The notes beneath the pieces are model-generated. The model was given only the letters and a program-made list of their open reading frames with translations. It searched no databases and had not been told where the DNA came from. A DNA stretch of 64,000 nt from positions 68,401,897 to 68,465,896 of the forward strand of contig CP136063.1 in the NCBI GenBank assembly GCA_032622095.1, in the 5' to 3' direction. Origin of the DNA: Siphonodentalium dalli (taxonomy: Eukaryota > Mollusca > Scaphopoda > Gadilida > Siphonodentaliidae). Shown here piece after piece: positions 12,651-23,330 of this stretch (positions are counted from its first letter, which is position 1; each line of letters starts with the position of its first letter). The position numbers and the translations under genes are program-made.

Positions 12651-14770
12651 TTCTTTTTACCTCAGTTACGACCCTTAGTTCGTCTACTTTTTTCTTTTAG
12701 CAATTTTAGGAAATTTTATTTCCATTGGCGCGATAACTTGAACAAACGTCAGCCAATTTAATTCGTATTTGGTACATGGACTTTTACAACAATATCTCGA
12801 ACGAGATCGGAAACCAGATTTGTCAGATCCGTTTCGCCTGAGTTACAGCCCTTAGTTCGTCTATTGTTTTATCAATTTTAGGAAATGTAATGTCCGTTAG
12901 CGCGATAACTCGAACAAGCTTAAACCAATTTCATTCATAATGGGTGTATGGATCTGAGTTACATAATTTGTCTATTTTTAGCCATTTTTGAGCGTTAGCG
13001 CAGTAACTTGAACAAACGTCAGCCGATTCAAATCGTTTAGTATATCGACCTTTCACAAATATCTTGATTGACTTAAAAAACCAGGTTTGTCCTATTTTGT
13101 TATTTACCTGGGCTCTGGCTCTTAGTTCTGAGATATGGATCTTTAGTCCATCCATTTTAGTGATTCTCGATCAGTCAGATTCACTCATATGGGCAAAAAA
13201 CTCGACCCGAGCCACTTTCGATGCAAGACCCTGGTTTTGTATCAGTTACGGTCCGTAGTTTTTCTATCTTTAAAGAAATTTTAGGAAGATGTATGTCCGC
13301 TAGCGCAATAACACGAATACACGTCAATCAATTTCATTCGTATTTGGTATATGGATCTTTCACAACCATATCTCTAACGAGTTCGAAAACCGAGTTTGTG
13401 GATATTTTTGTTACCTAAGTTACGGTCCTCAGTTTGTCTATTTTAACAATTTTAGGACAATGCATGTCTAATAGCGTTGTGACTTGAACAAATGTCTACC
13501 GATTACATTCTTATTTTGAATTTTTACAACAATATCTCGATCAAGTTCGAAAACCAGGTTTGTAATATTTAATTAACCTGAGTTACGGTCCTTAAACTAT
13601 GGAATTATAATAATATACCTGCGGAAATTGTTTATGATGGTTATAATATGTAGTATTGGCATTTCTGAGTTCGGTGGACCCGTTTCTATGCGAAAATACC
13701 ATTACCGCGACAATATGTGTCTTGGTGATAAAACTGCCCTATCTCAGTTAGTTTTCAAGATAGAGAGTTGGGACCGGTGTCATTGAGTTCGCATTGAGAG
13801 CTATATATGATATGCTTATCTGCGTTTGAATATCCACAACAACCAAACTTGCATTGTCTACATGTCATCAGCACCTCTTAAACTGAGGCTCGAATGAATG
13901 TGGTTGTAATGAATCAACGGTCTAAATGCATGAGCGACGTGGCAGCACGCGAAATTTGGGCACCGTCGGACGAAAACTGGCTAGATGCACGAAGAATGAA
14001 CAGTCAAACTTTTGCAAATTTAGAACCCGTTAACGACGGGGGATTTCTAGGCGAATACAACGATGTCATCTTTGGTGTTTTCCCCAGGAACGACTGAGAT
14101 ATGATCATTTTCCGAGGTCATTTGTGGATATTTACGATTTAGCGTAGTTCAGACAATGTTTTCTATGGAGTGGTATGGTCAATTTCTTTGAAATATTCCG
14201 TGCTGTTATTTAGAATGCTACACTTCCCAGGTTGGCATAGCGCATGAGTATACTGACTTATCAATTTCACGCATCCGAACAAGTCCATAATATGTCTTTA
14301 ATTTGTTTATTTTCAGCAATGTTATGACCGTTAGCGCGATAAATTGAACAAACGTCAACCAATTTCATTCGTATTTGGTATATGAATCTTTCACAACAAT
14401 ATAATGAATATATCTAACGTGTTCGAAAACTAGTGTGTCCTATTTGTTTTACGTGAGTTAGTTCCTTAGTTTATCTATTTTAGTAATTTTATGATAGTTT
14501 ATGTCTGATAGCGCGATAACTTGAACAAATGTCAACCGATTTCATTCATATTTGTACCTTTCATGACAAATCTCGATTAAATTCGAAAACCAGGTTTGTC
14601 CTATTTAATTTATATGAGTTACGGCCCTCAGTTTGTCTATATTTTGTGACCGTTAGCGAAATAACTTGCACAAACGTCAACCGATTCCATTCATATTGGG
14701 TAAATGGATCTTTCACAACAATATCTTGATTGAGTTCAAAAAACAGGTTTGTCCTATGTTTAGCTCACCT
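12650..14770. repeat. Decayed satellite, about 170-200-bp monomers
   Basis: At least eight degenerate monomers repeat the order: AGTTACGGCCCTTAGTT, TTTTAGCAATTTTAGGAA, GCGCGATAACTTGAAC, AAACGTCAACCGATT, TTGGTATATGGATC, TTTCACAACAATATCTCGA, GAAAACCAGGTTTGTCC. Clear copies begin near 12730, 12900, 12990, 13300, 13475, 14335, 14515 and 14655. The run is interrupted at 13620-14310 by unrelated DNA that includes the dispersed repeat at 14139-14302. Two related monomers also sit inside every 2.1-kb unit, for example 6270-6600. Confidence 0.75.
14139..14302 (+). repeat. Dispersed repeat, copy 1 (partner at 63249)
   Basis: About 160 bp, from GCGTAGTTCAGAC to CATAATATGTCTTTAAT, recurs in the same orientation at 63249-63410. 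Similarity is moderate to high with small indels. No coding potential; probably an interspersed element fragment. Confidence 0.65.
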
Positions 14771-14860
14771 GAGACGAAGTCTCCAGGGAAGCTATAGTCG
14801 TCACGCCTCGTCCGTCCGTCTGTTAAGAATAGTCTTCTCCAGAACTAATATGAGTCGTAC
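14762..14860 (+). repeat. Fragment of bivalve-type interspersed repeat
   Basis: GCTCACCTGAG followed by GTCTCCAGGGAAGCTATAGTCGTCACGCC-type sequence, then CGTCCGTCCGTCTGTTAA and TCTTCTCCAGAACTA. I know this series as the start of an abundant interspersed repeat in bivalve genomes. Only the first 100 bp or so is kept. Confidence 0.5.
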
Positions 14861-14879
14861 GTGACACGTAGTGCAGCAA

Positions 14880-15580
14880 CCACACACGCTGTGTCTCGAA
14901 TTTGCTTTTTTTTATCGGCGACATAACGCTAAAAATAATTTATGTAACATCATGCAGTGGCCCCGATGGAGACGACATGACAATACTTTTCATGGATTAT
15001 GCAATCTTATCTGGATAACGCAAAGCCAAAATTACGTAAATGACGCCACGAACCATGCCATGAAGTCTTCACTTGTTTTCATTAAGCTAACCAACGAAAT
15101 TGGTCTAAATAAAACTAAGTTACATGGGAATTCTTTGGAAGTTGTGATGTAGCCACTTTTATTTTCATCTCGTTGTCCATTGCCGATTCCGCACTTGAGC
15201 AATCTTCTCACAGTTGCTACCGGAAGTCACGTGACAATTTCTCCAAAATCGTATACCCACGATCTTTGAAAAATCACTGATGGACATAGAAACAAATATA
15301 TGACGTCATTCACCAGCGCTTAAGGTATAAACAACCACGCGTCGTGTCGTCGCGCTGTCGTACAATCAGTTTCGTTGTGGTCAAATTCTACTATACGATG
15401 CGCAGTCTAATTATTTCTTAGTTTAAAAAAAAATTACTTAATTTTTTTTTAGATTGAACTCCTTGCTCAATTAAAACAAAATTTAATAATTTGTTTTTAA
15501 AATAATTTTTAAAAAATTAATAAATAAATACACTGCGCATCGGCGTGTATATAGAGGATCTACAGCGAGTTATGTTGGGA
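14880..15580. other. Unannotated intronic sequence
   Basis: No gene recognised. The AT-rich block at 15419-15520 (TTTTTTTTAGATTGAACT... TAATTTGTTTTT) resembles the AT-rich core of the 2.1-kb units near 5870-5940, so a shared element fragment is likely. Confidence 0.4.
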
Positions 15581-15586
15581 TATCAT

Positions 15587-15673
15587 ATTTTATGAAACGG
15601 GTTTGATAAATTTGATTGACAACGAGTCATATACAAGTTGTGAATCAAATTTATCAAACGAGTTTCATAAAAT
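15587..15673. repeat. Foldback hairpin, 31-bp arms
   Basis: Arms 15587-15617 and 15643-15673 pair with about two mismatches (ATTTTATGAAAC... TTTGATAAATTTGATT) around a 25-base loop. Probably the remnant of a foldback element. Confidence 0.6.
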
Positions 15674-15679
15674 CTTATA

Positions 15680-16389
15680 TACTAACACAACGAGTTGAAG
15701 ATCTTGTATATCACATGAAAAAAAACTAGATCTTTATACCTATTTAACAAATCAAAATCCTTAAAAGAAGCTGCAAAATTCATACATTTTCAGCGTTGGT
15801 CGAGACGCTTCACAACCATATACGACAGCATCACGCTCTGGGGCTGGCAACGGAAAATATAGTCCCCTCAATTTGCCTCTTTGTTTTTGTGTCTATTTTC
15901 ATTAGTGAAACGAAGTTGGACATGAATTTAACTTTAATGAACAAAGCAATCATTTTGCATTGTCTGGTGTTGGTGTCATGAACGGCTTTTCGAAATATTA
16001 TTAATCTGCCTCAATCAATGTAAATACGCAGCACGATCACAATTTGGCGCGATGCCAAATGATATGTAGCAAGTTTATATGGTAAAATTTGGCTGTACAT
16101 GACGTGTAACTGCTATATAATAGCCCAGTTTATTTCTATGCGTTGTACGATTTGCCACTGAACAGTATAATTTAATATGAGTTCTTCTCTTCGAACTGTA
16201 GTGTCAAATATGACGTCACTACTGAACGGCGACACATTTTCGTTGCCTCTCTGCCAACATTTTGCAGATAAGACTTATTTTTGTTAGCCATCATATGTCT
16301 CTTTTTGCAGTATATACATCATGATATTAACCAATTTACATGTGCATGGTTTGAACTGTGAGCGTTTGAAAGTTTGAGGCGGTGGCAGC
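15680..16389. other. Unannotated intronic sequence
   Basis: No gene or clear repeat recognised. A short ORF at 15796-15981 has a hydrophobic centre but no supporting signal. Confidence 0.4.
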
Positions 16390-16416
16390 ATTGTACCACA
16401 TTTTTTGTGGTACAAT
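16390..16416. repeat. Perfect short hairpin
   Basis: ATTGTACCACA (16390-16400) and TGTGGTACAAT (16406-16416) pair perfectly over 11 bp around TTTTT. A third copy of the arm, ATTGTACCACA, follows at 16431. Possibly the end of a small inverted-repeat element. Confidence 0.55.
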
Positions 16417-17110
16417 TATAAATATCTAGAATTGTACCACAAAACGACGTTCATGTATCCATGGGAACACAGGCTACTGATCAATCAGGGCGGGTCTTGA
16501 ATGCAGGTTTAGGCAAAGTCGTATTACAATTTAATTTATAATTAACTCCTTGCTCAATTTAATTTAGTTTAATTGAAAAACTAACGCAATTATAACATCC
16601 CAATGGGTACTAAGGTGATTATAAAGTAATTATTGGGATGTCATTGATCTCCGGTGTTAACAAAACAATGCATAACAGCTATGATTGAAATTAAATCTGC
16701 TTGTGACACCAGCCCTATGGAATGCTGTCATGTACATCTATGTAACTAACTAACCCACATATGCCATGCCTGCTTCACAATATGAGCTGTTTGTATATAA
16801 TATAAGATAAGACACGTTGTTTTTCATCATCCTAATTAGATTCCAAAAATAGTTTCTGGTAACCACACAGTCACTGCAAACCGTGACCTCTCAAACTCTT
16901 GCATTTGGAATTTCTCTAGGAAGACACAATTTGACGTGAATAAAACTAATGGATTTAAAATATCGAAATATAATAGCTCTGAGCTATGAAGAGTGTGTTC
17001 CTCGACTCAAATCAATTATTTTTACCCCACGCAGAAGCCGAATAAAGAGTAATTTAGAGGTGTTAACTGTGACAGGGCACATTTAAGAATGCTGATCAAT
17101 TATAAGTGTC
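16417..17110. other. Unannotated intronic sequence before exon 2
   Basis: AT-rich sequence with a short inverted pair ACATCCCAAT/ATTGGGATGT (16587-16642). No gene recognised. The acceptor of the next exon follows. Confidence 0.4.
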
Positions 17111-17126
17111 ATGTTGTTTATTCCAG

Positions 17127-17374
17127 AGGCCTCGTATGCACATGATAAGCGTAAATTGACTATTCCTTTAGTCATGGAGAAAGATTACAGGGCTGATGGA
17201 TGGCTGGGCTTACTCGCAGCATCCAAACTCTATTATGACTTCAGTGGACAGTATCCCTATGATGAGAAGATCTCTGGACTTATAAAGGAAATCAGCAAGC
17301 GCTACAACAAACACCACGACGATGATGTAGATTCTGCTGGAATGACAAATACTCCATCACATCAAATAGAAACG
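17127..17374 (+). CDS. TIR-SAM protein, exon with C-terminal half of TIR domain
   Basis: The acceptor TTGTTTATTCCAG ends at 17126 and the donor ACG|GTAAAT begins at 17375. The two leading bases complete a glutamate codon with 2418. Residues 87-169 (counted from the first full codon in the window) continue the TIR domain: EASYAHDKRKLTIPLVM (strand D and flanks), then DYRADGWLGLLAASKLYYDF (strand E region with the tryptophan-containing box), and the last helix YDEKISGLIKEISKRY. A polar linker HHDDDVDSAGMTNTPSHQIET follows. Glutamate 87 stands where TIR NADases such as SARM1 carry their catalytic glutamate; that role is inferred by alignment only. The exon ends in phase 0, matching the next acceptor. 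Confidence 0.9.
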
Positions 17375-17491
17375 GTAAATAACACTATTAATGGGCCTTT
17401 CCACAGCTGTCAATCAAATAATAATTAGCAGATATTTTCTACCAATCACCGACTGAGCTTCTACATTTAACATTCTTTATTGATCCCAAGA

Positions 17492-17522
17492 GAAATCCTT
17501 CGCCGATATGGCGAAGGATTTC
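17492..17522. repeat. Perfect 13-bp hairpin
   Basis: GAAATCCTTCGCC (17492-17504) and GGCGAAGGATTTC (17510-17522) are perfect reverse complements around GATAT. It lies 65 bases after the in-frame stop reached by reading through the preceding exon. Confidence 0.7.
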
Positions 17523-17576
17523 GCGTTCATTTAATACCACAAACGCCCCTCAGTTCCATTTCTATCCATAGTATTT

Positions 17577-17582
17577 AATAAA
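17577..17582 (+). promoter_or_regulatory. Possible intronic polyadenylation signal AATAAA
   Basis: AATAAA with TGTTTG just downstream, about 150 bases after the read-through stop at 17426-17428. If used, it would end transcripts before the SAM exons. In AT-rich DNA this hexamer also occurs by chance. Confidence 0.25.
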
Positions 17583-17589
17583 TGTTTGA

Positions 17590-18780
17590 ACACTGAATAT
17601 TGTCTTCGAAAATCTTTATTTTTACGAGTTGCTCTTACTCAGGTGTAAACAAATCCTATTGTGAAGAAAATCAACACCAATCGAGCCTTCGAAATAAAAA
17701 ATCGACGAAACAATCAATTACTGTATCTATGAACGCCAAATTATCGGCTAATTATTTATTTACGCACACAAATCAACACATCGTCAGTAAATGTTTTATA
17801 GTTATAGAGACGAAATATGCTATTAATTCTGAAATATATTTCATTGTTTTTAATTTTCATTCGTGACCTCACCTACATATATTCAACACAAACCGACATG
17901 GATTATGAAGCTGAGTGCCTGGTAGGCTAGAATAAGCATGAACGTCGATTGTGTTTTGATATTATGTTGACAAATTAGAAATAAATGGCCATCTGAACAA
18001 TGACTGAAGAAGCACGTAGCATACTTTTGTCAACAAATTTATTGCATTAGTGTGCAGCATTTTCTGTGTGGTGACTGTTGTAAGAATGCACTGATGCCAC
18101 GTGATATCGTATGTGAAGTCGCCTAATTTCGCGTTAACGCACCCTTTCTAGATAGACTGCGCGTCGCTGCTTTCAAAAAGTGTTATCAGTATGTTCTCTA
18201 CATGTGGTTCTGAGCACCGTTCTCTCACAATATAAGTGGAGTCTATGTTCATATCATGTATACTGCCAAAGCAGCAATGTTGGTTTAGCAGAAAGTTCCA
18301 CGAACAAATATTTCCTCAGCTAATACAACTAGGGTCCATTTGATGAGACAGTGCAAGCGTTTGTCAAAAAAAATGCAATCATGCATCTACTTTATTTTAA
18401 TAGACCTATTTGTTAATAGCCTCGAGACTGACACATAATTACACATCTATTAAATAACTGCTAAGCCACAAATCATGCGAACGGAATGTGTCAATTTCGT
18501 TTGCGGGTAAAACCGTAAGACGGTCCATTTTGTACGTTCGGTTTCACGCATATCCGGTTGTAACCTGTATAACTCTTGTTCGTATTTTACTTATTTTAAA
18601 CAAAGTTTGGTGTAAACAATAAACATTTGCCGGTTTGGAGTCGAGCGAGTAGGTCTATGTCTATGCTTCGCGACTTACTCCTGTTCCTCTTGGCTTCGCT
18701 CGTGCGTTGTGTGGTCGTTCTGCAAAGAACTTAGCCGCCCGAGGGGTTCGGCGTGCGTGATTTTGGACCTGGCAGAGGTT
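17590..18780. other. Unannotated intronic sequence
   Basis: An 88-codon ORF at 17600-17866 shows no recognisable feature. From about 18620 the sequence becomes more GC-rich and leads into the coding-like block at 18807; it could be the 5' region of that element. No promoter identified. Confidence 0.35.
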
Positions 18781-18806
18781 TATGAAGTTAATCCCCTCTG
18801 CCGTGA

Positions 18807-19584
18807 TTGGACATATTGCAAGTTGTGGGTGCCTTTAGCTGGACTCAACACCAGGCTAAGGGATTCTTCGTGAGTATGGCTGTGGACTATCAGATTTCTC
18901 CAGCAGTACCCTCTGCTGGCGGAAATAAGGACACTGGAAACCACCAGCTACCTTCCATCTGGTATGGAGACCTCGGCGAAAGGAAGAAGACCCCATCCAG
19001 GAGGAAAAGGGACGCTGACAGGAGGGCGAAGTGTAAACATGGGCGAGCTGAGATATGCTCAGCTTCCCCCACTTGGCAGCTGATCCAGACGCCGTCGACA
19101 TTACACCAGCCAGCAGGGACGCCGAAGTCACCCCGGATGTCCCTGTCGTCGACATCGAGGCCAGCAGAGGCAGGGACGCCGATGTCACCCCGGACGTCCA
19201 TGCCACAGACTTCGAGGTGGAGATGGACATGTTACCACATCGGACACTGGTATATCATCAAGACGCGGTGTTCCCGACCTCCATCAGCAGCAACAACAAC
19301 AACAACACACCATCACCATCTCTGATGCAGAGGTGTGTGAGGCTATAAGATCTGAGCAGCAGGATTTGGCTGCAGTACAAGAAAGGGCAAACACCATCAT
19401 TGAAGAATTTGACAAAAATAAAGAAAGAGCAGCAGCCTTGTTCCAGAAAGAAACCACGACAAACACAGATACCGAAAAAATGGAGGGAAATAAGCGGGTT
19501 AGTCTCGCTTTGCAGACATGCGACAGTGGATTAACTGAAGTTGCGATCGGCAGTGTTACAACGCTGGCAGTTAGGCCTATCTAA
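18807..19584 (+). pseudogene. Frameshifted coding-like block, possibly retroelement gag/ORF1-like
   Basis: Base composition and amino-acid content suggest former coding sequence, but the best frame changes twice. The first part, 18807 to about 19060, has no ATG at its 5' end and includes SWTQHQAKGFFVSM and a basic KKTPSRRKRDADRRAK stretch, a pattern that reminds me of retroelement nucleocapsid or ORF1 proteins. The middle, about 19055-19270, has two copies of a DAEVTPDV-like unit. The last part, about 19270-19584, runs from seven glutamines through HTITISDAEVCEAI into a likely coiled coil (SEQQDLAAVQERANTIIEEFDKNKERAAALF). I cannot assign a function. It lies directly upstream of the MULE relic, so it may belong to the same element, be a captured host fragment, or be unrelated. 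Confidence 0.4.
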
Positions 19585-19752
19585 GTTAAGTGTTGTGTCC
19601 AGGCCACCTTAAATTTAAACTTGTTTACAGTAAAGCCATGGTAACTGTCGTCACTTGTATTTCGCGCATATGTAAGTTATACTAACTAATGTTCACCATG
19701 AATATTGTTTGTATATAAGGACTGGACTATGGCCAATATTTCATAAATCAAA

Positions 19753-20603
19753 ATGGCAAATATTCTAGTTAATACATCGTTTATTCCAAACGGCAGGGGC
19801 GGCAGGCAACTCATCTACGAAGGCAACAAATACAGAGTCAGATCCCGGCGTTTGGAAAATATTCATTGGGGTTGTTGTGTAAAGAGCTGTAGTGCTACTA
19901 TTAATACTATTAATACAAAGAGTGACATATTTGTCACCTGGAACTCCTCGTAACCATATAACGGATTTTAACAAAGTTTCTGTGGACATGTTTGTTGCAC
20001 ACCTGAAATCTACAGTGTGGAATGATTGTAATACCGTTTCATCCGAAAGCCTGTGCCGATATCAACTTGCCTGAACAATATACAACGACAACCACGAACG
20101 ACAGTATAACAGTCCCCCTGGTGTATGTACTCCTGTCGAACAAGAGGCAACAAACACACACGAGATTCTTCGGTCTTCTGAAGCAAAAATGTGCAGAATT
20201 GGGCATCAACCTTTCACCGACATATGTCTTCACTGACTACGAAACTGCTTTCAGCAGCCACCATGAAAGGTTGCTTCTTCCACAACAGCCAGAGTTTAAT
20301 GAAATATGCCATGAAAACATGCCAGATGAAGAAAGAATATGGAAGAACTATGTGGAACCACTTTGAGACTGTTGGGCCAATTGAGGACAGCAGGCTCCCA
20401 TTCCAAACTTACTCCGGCTAATAGACTTCATAAAGAAGGGGCAAGCGTTCATTGAATGTATGATATTACAGATAAGTGCGGGCGGCAGAGTAACACAACA
20501 AAAGAGAAAGTATTGTGCCTTCCAGACGTCATTTCAAAAGAGTGTACTTGGCCGATGTCATTTTAAGAGAAAGTACTTGCCAGGCAAGAGTGATGAAGTA
20601 TAG
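19753..20603 (+). pseudogene. FLYWCH-MULE transposase relic
   Basis: Broken transposase of the Mutator-like type found in animals. The ATG at 19753 opens a FLYWCH zinc finger (GGRQLIYEGNKYRVRSRR, then HWGCC..SC). The frame then breaks; the FLYWCH-distal NHITDFNK part lies in the frame of 19892-20074. From about 20050 the frame reads INLPEQYTTTT and, after an apparent internal deletion, VPLVYVLLSNKRQQTHTRFF and VFTDYETA, which I recognise as the MULE catalytic core with its DDE-type aspartate. Another shift near 20245 leads to MKGCFFHNSQSLMKY. The C-terminal end, LIDFIKKGQAF to the stop at 20601-20603, is open from 20418. Several frameshifts and the missing core segment make it inactive. Confidence 0.75.
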
Positions 20604-20721
20604 TTCCTGCCAAGTCATGCGGCCATTGAGTGTGTTGTTGTCATTTATAGGTTTCTAATTCGTTAATGTTTGTACCTCATGTTTTTGTTTGATCTATCTG
20701 CATGTATATATTATCCATAAC

Positions 20722-20770
20722 TAATAAACATAAATACAACCCAAACTTCCATAATAATAATAATAATAAT
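20722..20770 (+). repeat. AATAAA signal and (ATA)n microsatellite after the MULE relic
   Basis: AATAAACATAAA near 20723 may be the polyadenylation signal of the transposase transcript. It is followed by seven or so ATA triplets at 20752-20770. Confidence 0.45.
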
Positions 20771-21559
20771 GATCCAATGGGCTAACAGAAAAAAAAAACG
20801 AATCCAATCAAACCAACTAGGAAATGCCTAAGTAGTCATTAAGAGGATTATTCACACCTCTATCCCAAACTACCGAAAACAATAGGTGTCTGCAAAACGG
20901 CACGATCCCCAAAAAAGCGAACAACTAAATTAAAAAAAGGCCAGATCATTTTCCCTATCACTGCTCATTTTATGTCACCATCCATGACGCCCAACTTCAT
21001 TCCTAAGTCCGTTGTAGGGGAGGTGATTCGCCTCTTACAAATCTTCCAGGGTATATCCACAAATCCCTAATAAACAATATTTATTCCACATACAAAAAAA
21101 AAATATTTTAACAAAATGCTAATGGATGATTATGGGTGATTGGAATGGGATGAGACAATAAGATTATTGTGGCATTTTTGTAAGTCCTCCGAGATCGCTC
21201 AAATTTCCCGAATGACATAAGGCCGTTCGGGCGAGTCAGGTTGGAATTTTTGCTGGTTATTTTAGATAACTCGGTGGTGAATTTAATATAGATAACACTC
21301 ACTAACAGATAGCAAGATATAAGATAAGTGGAGTGGGGTGAGATTTGGTAATTGAAGATAACCAATGAAACTAGTTAGATTTAAGATATCTTAGAAAGAG
21401 AGGGTGGTTCGGGGGGAAACTGACATACGGCTGTTGAATAATTTTGCCAATTGTGTATTACTAGGTGTACCGACAGGGACTACATGAGTTCGCTGTGCAG
21501 TCTGGCTTTCCGAATTATGACTTTATATAGGACTCTAGAGCAGAAACATGTGACATACG
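20771..21559. other. Unannotated intronic sequence
   Basis: No gene recognised. An 85-codon minus-strand ORF (21108-21365) has low-complexity AT-rich composition and no supporting features. Confidence 0.4.
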
Positions 21560-22369
21560 TTAATAAAATCGTTTTGTACTAATTATGTATCTTTGTGTTG
21601 CATCGGAAATACTATGATTTTCCCTAATAGAAATTTCGGGTGAACTTTCGAGTAGGGTTCTTTCGGATAGTATTATTTTTGGTAGAGAGGATAGCAATTC
21701 CAATCTTGAGGCCTGGTATAAATGGGATTCTAACAAGTAATGTGCTGTCTCAACAGCACCACAAGCACAATATAGGTCGGGCCTAAAAAAAATTGTCGTG
21801 GGATAGAAGTTCAAATTACTACATTTAAGTTTGAATCGCGTTTGGCATACTTGGGATTTGCGACTATGACAATGATAGTAGTATGGATGTGTGTATATAG
21901 GGTCGTCAGCAAGTCACTCTTTAAACTTGTCCAGGTTGTTACAAATTTTCACACCCTCTGGCAGGTAAAACTGTATCTTTGTGGCGTCCAATGGAAGTCG
22001 TATTGCGTGATGTCTAAGATTGTAACAAATATAGTTTTGTAGGTACACGGGGCCTGTACTGTTAACTATATTGTGGAATTGCATAAGCTTTTATTTTTTC
22101 CTCCGAGATACCATGGTCTCCCAACCGGTATCTAATAGTAGGCTCTCTTTACTGGCGCTGTTCGTCGTGCCAGTAACTATCCTTGCATTTCAAATGGTAT
22201 ATTCTCTATATCATTGTTGAGATAATCAGGACAGTTATCCCATACTGGTGATGCACATTCAAGCACTGGTCGTATAAAGTATATTCTATCTAGTGTTTTC
22301 CGGTTCAATGTAAAAGTTATTAACCATTTCCCATGCCTTTTCATTTGTTGTTCGGATGTGTGCACCAGG
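21560..22369 (-). pseudogene. Non-LTR retrotransposon (LINE, jockey/CR1-like) ORF2 3' relic
   Basis: Read on the minus strand, the fragment begins inside the reverse transcriptase thumb: LNRKTLDRIYFIRPVLECASPVWDN, a signature of mollusc LINE ORF2. A frameshift near 22175 leads to RIVTGTTNSASKESLLLDTGWETM, followed by YNLRHHAIRLP and YLPEGVKICNNL, with an internal stop. The C-terminal zinc-binding region reads CACGAVETAHYLLES, where the usual last cysteine is replaced. The coding trace ends at 21560. The 5' side is cut off exactly where the copia-type LTR begins at 22370. Frameshifts and stops show it is dead. Confidence 0.75.
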
Positions 22370-22565
22370 TGTTAATGTTCCACTTCCTAATTTCCTATTT
22401 CTAATTATGGACTAACCCAAAACAGGAAGTGACATCACACTTAGTATTTTGGAGGGAGAGACATGAAACAATGTATGAGTGGAGATAAGAGATGGTGTAC
22501 TGTCAATGGAGAGTATAGATAGACCGACAACCAGTTAAGACTATATGTGAGCTTAGCAGTTAACA
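22370..22565 (+). repeat. 5' long terminal repeat of copia-type element
   Basis: A 196-bp LTR with the inverted ends TGTTAA...TTAACA. It matches 25924-26080 with several substitutions. It is followed at once by AATGGTAGCAGAGTGAGG, an initiator-methionine-tRNA type primer-binding site as used by copia elements. Confidence 0.85.
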
Positions 22566-22667
22566 ATGGTAGCAGAGTGAGGTTATTGCTGTGGATTTAG
22601 AGTGAACATTGGAAGTATAAGTGACTTGATACTTGGAGTTTTTAAAAGAGAATTTCATTTTTGGAAT

Positions 22668-23330
22668 ATGGCATCAAATTACAAGTGTCCACCATTATTG
22701 GCCAGTGATAGTGACTATGAGAACTGGAAGAAGAAGATACAAATATGGCAGACTGCGACAGATCTTTCAGAGAAAAAGCAGGGTCCAGCGATTTATTTGA
22801 CACTTCAAGGAAAGGCGAGGGAAGCTGTTTTGGAATTGGAAGTCGATAAACTGAGCGACAAGGATGGTGTGAAAATTTTGCTGGAACGTCTTGACAATTT
22901 GTTGTTAAAAGATTAAGATCAGTGTGAGTTCGAAGCTTATGAGAGGTTTAAAATATACCGGCGACCAGTGAATGTTAAAATAAACGACTATATTTTTTAA
23001 TTTGAACATTTATACCACAAAATACGAAAATTCTAAATTGTTTTGCCAGACGGTGTTCTTGCATATCGTCTGTTAAAAAGCGCCAATATTCCTGAAGACA
23101 AGGAGCAACTAGCACGAACCGCTATGACTGATTTCACATACACAAAATTTCGGGACAGTGTCGTCTACAAGGAAATTGCTGTTAAAGTAGAACCTACAAA
23201 TAAAGTATTCTACACACGAAGTCAGAACAGTCAATCAAATTTTCGAAAATCATTCGGTGCAAGTTCTAATCAAAATGGTTCGGAGAACACAAGAAATAAG
23301 AAGAAAGAATTCTTTGGACAGGGACGGTAA
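22668..23330 (+). pseudogene. copia-type gag relic
   Basis: Begins at ATG 22668 just after the primer-binding site. The capsid-type signature DYENWKKKIQIWQ and LTLQGKAREAVLELE is clear, followed by LERLDNLLLKD. Stops at 22914, 22998 and 23034 interrupt one continuous frame, which then runs on through LPDGVLAYRLLKSANIPEDKEQL to 23330. A zinc knuckle after the basic stretch is broken by a frameshift: only the CSIC-like start is visible near 23345. Confidence 0.75.

Larger units (their letters stand above)
2419..17126 (+). other. 14.7-kb phase-1 intron of the TIR-SAM gene
   Basis: This intron splits a single codon: G at 2418 joins AG at 17127-17128 to make a glutamate. It is filled with inverted-repeat elements, a threefold 2.1-kb tandem duplication, a SINE and a decayed satellite, listed separately. 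No independent gene was recognised in it. Confidence 0.8.

Noticed and set aside
17492-17522. Bacterial-type intrinsic terminator
   Set aside because: The hairpin is perfect but has no following T-run and lies in an animal intron.
18856-19230. Minus-strand ORFs of 103 and 124 codons
   Set aside because: They are antisense to the coding-like block, whose plus-strand reading has the more protein-like composition (basic stretch, glutamine run, coiled coil).
19284-19466. Minus-strand ORF ending in a polycysteine run
   Set aside because: It is the shadow of the CAG/CAA repeat that encodes glutamine on the plus strand.
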